Shown here one piece after another: positions 55,666 through 64,000 of a DNA stretch of 64,000 bases; position 1 is the first letter of the stretch, and each line of letters starts with the position of its first letter. The stretch comes from Lentinus brumalis (lineage: Eukaryota; Basidiomycota; Agaricomycetes; Polyporales; Polyporaceae). A program made the translations under genes and the position numbers. The stretch lies in NCBI GenBank assembly GCA_001792895.1, contig MARA01000039.1, forward strand, positions 310,001-374,000. Direction: 5' to 3'. The notes below the pieces were generated by a model, which searched no databases, was not told where the DNA came from, and saw nothing but the letters and a program-made list of their open reading frames with translations.

Positions 55666-55705
55666 ATCGATCGTCCCTGCCAGGAATGGCCTACTTCCCA
55701 ACAAG
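55666..55705 (-). other. 40-bp SUN exon fragment next to the tnp2 insertion
   Basis: Identical to 23752-23791 in reverse complement. In the SUN gene these bases encode IDRPCQEWPTSQQ. Here they are stranded between the insertion end and unrelated tnp2 sequence (TTAATCATG). Confidence 0.93.
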
Positions 55706-56520
55706 TTAATCATGTTATTATCAAGTCTTGCAATGAAGACAATCCCCAACGAGGGACTTAGGCATGACTGGTTACTGTACGCATAGACTCAGACTATCAC
55801 CTAAGCATACAGGCAGATATATGGTATACAACTTGAACTTGCCGGCACCTCCAAGTGCACGCACTAATGAATATAACATAGTACCCATTCCAACTCGTCC
55901 ATTCACCTACCGGCGAGTCCACGGGGCACGCGCGTATGCATACCAGCAAGTGCACATGTACATCAAAATGTGCGACGAACTCAAGGCCGCCTACGCCAAG
56001 GCCCTGAAGCCTGGTGCCGACCTGGAGGCCTTGGATCATCATCTGGTGAGTGCGTTGTGATACTCAGACCTTGGTGCTGTGCAACTGATAGTTCCACTGC
56101 TACAGCCTCTCCGGGACGACCTTCTTCCATTGGTCAAGAACATCGACGTGTACGAGGAGATGATGGAGCTGCTTCATATGGACTAGTACAACTTGTATCC
56201 TATCACTCTAGCTACTGCTTAGGTGCATGATTATGTAGTACGTGACACTAATTATACGATTATCGTCTGATTATCATGCTCGACACTATGATCATAACAG
56301 TTCACTATGTATTACTAGCTCTTCCTATGGGTCTTACTCTGCCTTATACTGTACGATAGTGCAGTCAATGACATGACTCTTATATTCTTCGCAGCCTTCC
56401 ATAGTGACCAGCTTGCATGCATAATTACACCTCTGAGACAATAATAAAACAATTTCATTACCCCATGCAAGGAGATAATAAAAACATCTGAGTCACCTGT
56501 CTAACCAACACCAGTCCCGT
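55706..56520. other. Sequence between the insertion and the tnp2 3' exon
   Basis: Contains an open frame at 55764-56060 (KMCDELKAAYAKALKPGADL) with a GTGAGT at its end and a possible second exon reading LRDDLLPLVKNIDVYEEMME, stop at about 56186. It could be a small independent gene or another insertion. No family recognised. The AT-rich part 56190-56480 has nothing visible. Confidence 0.35.
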
Positions 56521-57111
56521 AGTCAACAGGCGCTCGACTCCAACCTCTACCGTCGCCTCCTCGCTCTGATCAACAAGACGTCGACAACTTCCTTCGGATC
56601 AGAGGAGGACGGGGTACTCGATGGCAGGCCATTTCTATCCGCATCCGCCGAGTACGTGCACAGCGTGGACCACGGAGTCGTCACCTATTCAACCTCTGGT
56701 TCCGGACGACGAGACTCGTATGTCACGTATTCTGTGCTGGTCAATGGCGTTCGGGAGATACGTGCCGGCCAGATTGGAGAGATCTTCTATCACACCCGCA
56801 CGGAAGATGGCGAGGAGATCGTCGAGCCATTCTTCGTTATTGACCGATTCAAGCCGCTGTCCCGCGAGCACGCCGAGATGGATCCATTCCGACAGTTCCC
56901 TGATGTCCCTGCGTGGCTTTGTTATCATGAACGCGACCCGACTCCGCACCTTTCTCGACAGCAGGACATCGTCTCCCACTTCGCCGCTCTAGTGTATACT
57001 CCTACAGACATAGGGAAAGAGTGCATACTCATTCGATCTCTTGATAGGGTACGTCTGTCGTCCGTCGCTGGTATTGTATTCTGCGCTGACTTCGTTATGT
57101 CAAAGAGCTAG
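56521..57111 (+). pseudogene. tnp2: CACTA transposase of the tnp2 type, 3' part
   Basis: From the acceptor CCGTAG at about 56520: QQALDSNLYRRLLALINKTS, LDGRPFLSASAEYVHSVDHG, EIRAGQIGEIFYHTRTEDGE, EIVEPFFVIDRFKPLSREHA, QDIVSHFAALVYTPTDIGKE and CILIRSLDR, the usual C-terminal domain following the tnp2 core in basidiomycete CACTA elements. It is separated from its 5' part by the 4.4-kb insertion and 0.8 kb of other sequence. The stop is at 57111. Confidence 0.85.
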
Positions 57112-57355
57112 GTATGCCTTCGCTCTATTACTCGCGGTATGTCATTCGTAGCTAGTTGTGATGTGGAATGGTGTGGAACGGTGTGATGTGGACGCTGCTA
57201 TGTCGTTGTTATCCATTGTCTCGCGGGCAGTCTCTCGCCGTTCGTGGCAAGCGCTTACATACAATGAGCCTTTATCCTGCTGGCCTCATATCAATTTGCT
57301 GCAAAGATGTCAATGCTGAGCCATCGCTCTCTCCCCCGCGTCGCATCCCTACACG
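57112..57355. other. Short intergenic stretch
   Basis: Between the end of tnp2 and the next start. GTGTGATGTGG-type repeats occur at 57150-57190. A CACTA-type right end (TAGTG) was looked for and not found. Confidence 0.4.
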
Positions 57356-60300
57356 ATGACCGGAACGCCCTCCCCTGCTTCCGAGCCGCCCGGCACCCCA
57401 GCCACCGACCCGACAATGAATGACGCCGAACGTCTCCCGACTGTCAGTGACACACAACTGACGACGGCCTCAGGAGAAGACACATCTTCAACGACTCCGG
57501 GCTTGCACGAGGAGACTCGGACGACCGGCGCCGACCCCGATCACCCGAGTCCCACTGCTGCGGCGACACCTCCAGAGTCAACGACCCCAGAGAAACTGCC
57601 TCCTGCGCCCTCCCGTGATGACACCTCTTCCCAGAGGAGCGCATCGGGCGCGCCTGTCCCCTCCGCACAGGCCTCCGATGGTGACTCTACGCATCGTAGT
57701 GACGCAAATCGCAAAAAGAAGCGCCGCGAGGCACTGTCCGACGCCGAAGACGAGACTTTCGAAAATGAAAAATCCCACCGCACTGAGGAACAGGTATGCA
57801 CGTAGTATTCAGAAGCGACTGCTCTGACTCTCATCTGATTCAGGTATGGGCTCCTCCCCTCGCCAAGGGGCCGTCGAAGCGCGCACTTGTGAGAGGCTCG
57901 CAGCCCCCGAGGAACGGGACCTCAAGGCGTCGCCCGAGCGGTCTGGCCGCCCATAAGGCTACGTCGCGCGTGCGGCCTCCATCCAACATCTCTCTTCCTG
58001 CAGCCAAGCAAGTGACGGTTGCTACTCAGCAGCCCCAGCCCGTTCAGCAGCCCCAGCCCGTTCAGCAGCCCCATCCCGTTCAGCAGCCCCATCCCGTTCA
58101 GCAGCCCCATCCCGCTCAGCAGAACCTCGCTCAGCAGAACATGCATCCGGCTCAGCAGAACGTGCATCCGGCTCAGCAGAACGTGCATCCGGCTCAGCCC
58201 GATCCCGCTCAGCAGCCCCGTTATCACGCTCCGCAGCTTGCGTATCCCTTTCAGCAGCCCGTGTATCCTGCTCAACAACCTCAGCTTGCTGGACAATACC
58301 CTCATCTAGTCGGCCAGTCGCAACTGCCTCAACCAGTACCTGTTGTGAGTGTACTTCGTAATACGTTGAACTCGCTCCCTGACGATGTAAGCAGCCGCAC
58401 CCCATGGGGTTCATGTACGCTCAATACCCATATGGGATGCAATTTGGGCAGTATCCTCAGTTCTTACAAGCAAATTAGCAGCCACAAAGCTTCGTCGCTC
58501 TTGGTCAACATCATCCGCAGGTGAGATATTTCCGACATTCTCGTGGGCAGTGTCTTACCTGCAGCATCTAGCAACAAGCGTTCATCGAACAACCGCAAGC
58601 ACCCGCTCCCGAACTGCAGCACATTGAAGAGCAGCAACGCGAGGTTCAGCGTGCCGTTGAAGATCAGATGTCCGAGGAGCGTCTGCAAGCCATAGAACAG
58701 CAGCGGCGTGCCGTTGCCCAACGGAAGGGCAAGGCCGCTCCGGAGCCAATGGACTCGGAAGACGACTACGGCATGCTAACCGACCTTGAAAGCGACGACT
58801 ATGACATGTCCGAGGCTGAACGGCGCGCTGGTGACGGCGATGTCGAGGACGAGGAAGACGAGCAAGACGAGCAAGACGAGCAAGACGAGCAAGACGAGGA
58901 AGACGAGGGAGACGAGGGAGACGAGGGAGAGGAGGACGAGGATCTAGGAGAGCGCATGCAAGAAGATTCTCAGGAACACATGGAACAGGACTCTCGGGAA
59001 CGCATGGACAGAATGGTACGTTGCTCTCTCGTTGATCGTCACCGTGACCTAACTCTCGCTGGCAATTCAGACTAAAGACTCGGCTCGCTTTGGCGAGTTC
59101 GGTGTATTCATAGTCGAGCAGCTGAACGAGATGATGGCCCAGAGCAAGGTCAACCAGTACGTCACGTGGGGCATATTCTGGTGCACTTTCATTGTCCGCT
59201 GACTCGCATGAAGCTCGTCAGTGATGGCCAATTTGACCAAGCTACATAGACGAGTAGCATCGCTGGAGCAGGCTCCCACAGTGGCAGCCGAGCTCAAGAA
59301 AGCCAAGAAATTTCGCCTCCCGAAGACTTCACGGTCAATGGCCTCCCGGATCGTGCTACCCAAGCCCCAGGATGGGAAACGTTTGTCAGCCGAGAAGCTC
59401 GAAGAGATGAAGGAAGAGCAGAAGGTCTACCTCAATCGTCTCGCGGTACGTTTGTTCAGTCCTGCATGGTAGTCAGATGCGGTACTCATACCTCTCACAA
59501 CGGTTATAGAAGGTTGTAAGGGGGCATTTCAAGAAACTCCTTGGCGTGAAGTCGTGGGAGCAAATGGCCAAGAAAAACCCTCCCCTCACGGACGAACAGC
59601 TTGACGAGTACGACAACATACCTGCTGGACGAAGTTACTTCAATGTAAAGAACTTCCGCGTGGACTTCACCGAGTACTGGGCGACCTTCCCTTTCAATGT
59701 CGAGGCCCGAGACTTCTTCGTTCAACATCTCTTGCAAGCGCTCAAAGGTGGGGCATACAGCGACGTGAACACTCGCTTTCCCCAGCATTACCATACAGAA
59801 CTTCACATAGGCGCCGCGTTGGACACCTACATGGAACATTGCCGTGCCAAGGTTCGCGAGTTTCATGACCCGCTCACTCCCGCGCAACAGGCAGAGAAGG
59901 AGAAGAAAGCCAGGATGCGCACCCGTAGACACACGGTACGTCAATTCGCCGACGGTCATCTTTCTTGACGCTCATTAGATTACCAGACCTCAAAGACTCG
60001 TCTGAACATTGCCATCGATCACGAATGGGATTCGCACATAGAACTGCTTAGCAAGATGAGGCCTGTGAACCACAGCGAAGACGAGACCGACGCGGAGGGA
60101 TCACGCCGTCGCTCTGCCGCCAATCGATTCTATCGCCGCGAATCACGCTGGATGAGCACGCAATTGCGCACGTTCCTGCACCGCGTCGACGCAGTTGGGA
60201 AGGACGATTGGGAGCGATCCCCGGAGAAGTGGAGCGCGGGCGGGAACGTTCCTAGGACGCGCGTGGACCGCTTCCCGGCGCTGTCTACGGACGGAACTGC

Positions 60301-60472
60301 CGCCGTTGGACTATGGAAGAATTGCTACAACCAGACGTATCTGAGCAAGCTCAAACCCCATCTGATTCGTCGTCTTGAGATCATCGACTCCGACTACGAC
60401 TTCAGGATCAAGGGCGACCAACCTACGAACCAAGCGGAGTTTGTTCAAGGGAGTAGTAAGAGTCGAGCATAG
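57356..60472 (+). CDS. Large protein of an uncharacterised basidiomycete family
   Basis: Multi-exon gene starting MTGTPSPASEPPGTPATDP. In order: a Ser/Thr/Pro/Glu-rich region with a basic patch (ANRKKKRREALSDAEDE), a Gln/Pro region of repeated QQPHPV and QQNVHPA units (58020-58260), a Glu/Asp/Gln-rich stretch with DEQDEQDEQ (58840-58950), a coiled-coil part (MANLTKLHRRVASLEQAP), KNFRVDFTEYWATFPFNVEA with FFVQHLLQALKGG, and a C-terminal block, LSKMRPVNHSEDETDAEGSR, FYRRESRWMSTQLRTFLHRV, LWKNCYNQTYLSKLKPH, ending near IKGDQPTNQAEFVQG. The C-terminal half matches a family common in agaricomycetes, often near transposons. Its role is not known to me. Whether it belongs to the CACTA element is open. 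Confidence 0.7.
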
Positions 60473-60622
60473 GCATAGTTCCTACTGTAGCTCTGGATGG
60501 TACGGCAATAGAAGTCTGGATGTGGCTCTTGTGCTGGCGGTGGTTAAGTGTTTCGGCGCTTCCGATAATGAGAGACTGGGCGTCTCGCGAGCGTATCGGG
60601 GTAGCGCCTGTCACGCACTCTG

Positions 60623-63600
60623 CTTCGCACCACGATGACGATGAACGACAACGAACAACGACAACGAACAACAACGACTGCAGCGTGCGGACACTCCTGG
60701 CATCGCTGCAGTGGTGCTTCAGCCACACAACAGATAGATGAAGTACCCGACCCAACCCTTGGAACTCCTCTGCTTCTCTGATTCACCCCTCCTTCTTCGC
60801 ACTCTGTGACGATGACTCTCGCCCCGATCTCACTCTGAAGGATGCCGGCCAGCTATTTTGCAGGAGGGTGTAGGGAGGGCATAAGTGTGTGGAGCTTGGG
60901 CTAGAAGTGGAAAGGTAAGCACGTCCCGCGATGTATACACTAGGATGAGATGATGCACTTCTGCATCTCCTTCTAGGTCGACTGGACGTCGAAACGCTCC
61001 TCGCACGGTGTTAGAGTCCGTTTCAATCGGCCCTCACGGACACAATAGGCTATCTGTCGACGGCTACGGAAGGGCTCGCGGTCGCGGTCGACGACATCCC
61101 GCTTCACGACGCATCCTCTGCCTATGTCGTGTGACACCAGGTAGCTCTCGCGTCGACTCCTCGAATGGGCGAAGGAGCTGCTGGAGATTTGGTTACAACG
61201 GCGATAGTCACCTCATGTCGGCGCATAAGTGAGTTCACCATGAGCATTGTGTGACAGTGCGCTCATAGCAGCTTCGTGCAGTTCCACATCACACCACGGC
61301 CAATAGCCCTCGCGCCCGCCACTCCCCGTCTGTTACAGGATAGAGCGGCATATGCTGTTGAGTCTCTCGCTCATAGCAGGTACGTACGCCCCTCTATTCG
61401 ACGCGCCCTCCGCTTCACGCCTCACGCCTCACGCCTCACGCCCCGCCAGACAGCTCTCCGCCCTAAGACGACCTCCTCCCTACTTCCTTTGATACAAGCC
61501 CGATCGCCTACCGGTGGTGGTTCTCTGTACGCCCCCGTTCAGGTGAGTTCGGCTCCATGTTGGCGTCGCATAGGGAGTTTCTGTTCAACGCGTACTCGCT
61601 CCAGACCGCTCTCCGCGTCCCACCATGAGTTCCTTTCCGCAGCCTCCTATTCCAGTTGAGCCCCAATGTTGCAATGGCGCTCTGCATGGCATTGCTCAGG
61701 TGAGTTCGCCCTCCGCGTTCGACGCCGAGAGTGTGCCTCACGCCTCACGCCTAACGCCGTACACCGCCAGACCGCTCTCTGCGTCCCTCGGCGACACCCT
61801 CCACATTACCTTCCCATGGTTGACGCCAGTCCACGCTGAGTCCCGCCAGACAGCTCTCTGCACCCCACGGTGACCCCCTGTTCGCAGCCTGAGTCAATCA
61901 TACAGCAACGTGCAGGTGAATCCGCCTCCCTAATCGACGCCGACACTCTGCTTCACGCTTCACGCCGAATGCCGCCACACAGCTCTCCGTTTCTGACGAC
62001 GAGCTCCGCCTTACTTCCTCCCATACTATCCAAGCCTTGTCGAGACACAGTACAGTGGGTCTCTGTGCGCCAATCTGCAGGTCAGTCCACCTCCCCGTTC
62101 TACACCGACCGTCCCTGACGGCGACACCTCTCACATTGCCTTCTATACACGCCTCGTCGCCGTATGGGCTGTATGGACACACGTCTCCCGCCGGCCGCCT
62201 GAGGTGAAGCATACCTGACGCTAGCGTTATTGGGCTTCCTTGTCATGCGAAGACTCTCTTGGCCGTCTCAGTATACGACTCGGGCAGGTAAGTCCTCTGC
62301 CATTGTATGATGATAGCCTGCTTACGCGCGCCGTGCAAATAGCTGTCAAGGTTGTCCTGCCGCGCGACGACGCAATCATTCCCGTGCTCCCACTGAGCCC
62401 TCTACGTTTGACGGACGCCGATGCGCGAGGTCTCCATCGCGCATCGGCCCAGTACGCGGCGTAGGCGTCGTATTTCCCGTGGCATACGCGTTGTCGTGTT
62501 TGCACGTGGACGCGCCGTGATTACAATTTTGCCGGGGCAATTCCTCGTTCAACGGTGCTCCTTGCAAATTGTCGGCGTACACTCCATGTACACGACAATG
62601 TCTACATGCGGTGTGAGGGTGGCGGGTCGCGCTGCATCGCAAAGAGCGTGCTCGCATATTCATGTGAGTGTCAGGCAATACTCCGCAAGAGTGCATTAAC
62701 ACTGACACACCTGGCCGCTCCATTGATATAACGTGGACTTCGCCGCAGTCGTAGTCAGCGACACCGTGGAAGCTGGAATGGCTGTCGTTGCAGCAAGGAT
62801 GGCGGCTTTGCGGTGGCCAGAGCCACGTCGCGCCGACGGCGCAGGGTAGTCGTCGTAAGTTGCTTTCGGGTGCGACGGCGCGGTGGCGCGAGGCGGGCAG
62901 CCAGCGGGGGTTAAGTAGCCTCGTGGTGTTCGGGTAGCGTCCGTGGTGCCTCGTGGCTCGGACAATGTGACACTGTGACCCGACGGCGCGCGACGTCGGT
63001 GTTGCCTCGTGCATCGATGTGGGAGGACGTCCGGCGTTGCTGAGGCGGTGCGGTGCGTTGTGCACGAGGTGTGTTGCATTGTGGTGGGTGGCGGAGTCAC
63101 TCGGTGCCGGTGCCGGGCTGTGTGCTGTCATGTCATGCCGGGCGACGTGGCGTGACGTGGTGTGGTATGCCCATTTTCGGCACATTTTCCGGCCTCCACC
63201 ATCTCACATTCTGGCGTGCTTATGCGTTCCCCAAAATGTAACGTGCGGCGCGGCGTTTTCCGGCAGCCGGACATGGAGCCTATTCGGAAGTGGCAAACTT
63301 CACCAGAAAGCTAGCATATTCCGGACATCTTTGGCCCCCAGAAACCCGACATATCCTGACCATTTTGGGTAGCTGGTTAGCTCACGGACAATGTAATAGT
63401 TTGCCGTTGTCATCGGTACTCGAGAATGATATGTCCTTTGATGATTTAAGTATGCGGAGTATGAAGCTGCAAATTCTGCATTTATGGGACCCTCATATCC
63501 ATCCCTAAAATGATGCATTGTCCCGGTATTGTGACGAGCCAAATATGTTAAACATGGCGTGTTGATCCGGCCGCCCATTATTCCTCGCCTCACGTATCAA

Positions 63601-63749
63601 ATTGCGGCTAGCAAAATGCAAGGGAAATGCTCAAACAACTTACCCTTTTCGGCTAACAACTATGTCCCGATTACCTCGCGGATATGTTGAATTCACAGGA
63701 AATTATGCCCGCATTTTGTTCCGCCGATTCCCGGGCGCTGCCCGTCGTG
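60623..63749 (-). repeat. Large repeat A (right copy), inverted relative to 11394-14521
   Basis: 3,127 bp. Starts CTTCGCACCACGATGACG and ends CCCGGGCGCTGCCCGTCGTG. Shares all internal parts of the left copy, including the hairpin and the exon/intron-like modules (here readable on the plus strand, about 61270-62240). Near 63280 it has about 10 extra bases (CCACTTCCGA) that the left copy lacks. Confidence 0.95.
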
Positions 63750-64000
63750 ATGATCCAGGCATAGGTTCGGCTGGGAACGTGCGAAGGATCGCCTCGAGTG
63801 GGTGAAAACACTTCTCCACGGAACAGGTCCAGTCCGTGAGAGTGATGCATGCCATGTCCCGAAAGACAGGAACATGGCGGTTGAGTCGCGGAGAAGAGCC
63901 TGTAACGCTGATGTATCGTTGAGCTGTGATATGGAAGAGGACAAACGGTGTGAACAGGAGCAATGAGTTGACATGCAACGGGAGTTGTATATGTTGAACT
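63750..64000. other. Sequence beyond repeat A'
   Basis: A minus-strand frame enters from the right edge (CSCSHRLSSSISQLNDTSAL) but is too short to identify. It bears no similarity to the KDZ relic on the outer side of the left copy, so the two copies of A have different neighbours. Confidence 0.4.

Noticed and set aside
1..64000. tRNA, rRNA and CRISPR
   Set aside because: No cloverleaf with a convincing B-box, no conserved rRNA sequence and no regularly spaced short repeats with unique spacers were seen. A tRNA scan was not possible here.

Overview
The window looks like nuclear DNA of a basidiomycete fungus, most likely an agaricomycete. The genes have many short introns of about 45-65 bases with GTRNGT donors. 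The recognisable proteins (a JmjC oxygenase, a SUN-domain protein, a WD40 protein with a C-terminal membrane anchor, an F-box/LRR-like protein) and the transposon families (KDZ, tnp2-type CACTA, Tad-like LINE, Ty1/copia) belong to that group. No tRNA, rRNA, CRISPR array or bacterial-style operon was seen.

Layout. 1-3039: gene-free AT-rich repeats. 3040-8068: Ty1/copia element on the minus strand, with similar LTRs but a frameshifted gag-pol. 8427-9364: decayed gene with an RNase H1 N-terminal-like domain. 9984-11393: KDZ transposase relic, cut off by a 3.1-kb repeat (A, 11394-14521). 14707-23272: four minus-strand genes (a JmjC protein and three unrecognised basidiomycete proteins) plus a 0.8-kb repeat (B). 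23273-33209: a SUN-domain gene split by a 9-kb nested insertion that contains a LINE. 33783-37817: three genes, the last encoding a WD40 protein. 38480-39600: a diverged relative of repeat A. 39788-43378: a small paralogous gene pair and a short tandem duplication. 43607-44384: inverted copy of B. 44674-47683: F-box/LRR-like gene and coiled-coil membrane gene. 47860-57111: tnp2 CACTA transposase gene, split by an inverted copy of the insertion found in the SUN gene. 57356-60472: large acidic/glutamine-rich gene. 60623-63749: inverted copy of A.

The main result is the insertion history. The insertion in the SUN gene is flanked by ATCGAT, and dropping it with one ATCGAT rejoins the SUN reading frame. 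The copy inside tnp2 still carries 40 bp of SUN exon on one flank and lacks the LINE. So the DNA moved from the SUN gene into tnp2, before the LINE landed. The tnp2 copy then gained a 1.46-kb CACTA element with an AGT duplication, and it also contains the first exon of a PARP-type zinc-finger gene next to a short telomere-like tract. The 3.1-kb inverted repeats A and A' enclose about 46 kb that holds nearly all the host-like genes. That is either a very large composite unit or an inversion-prone segment.
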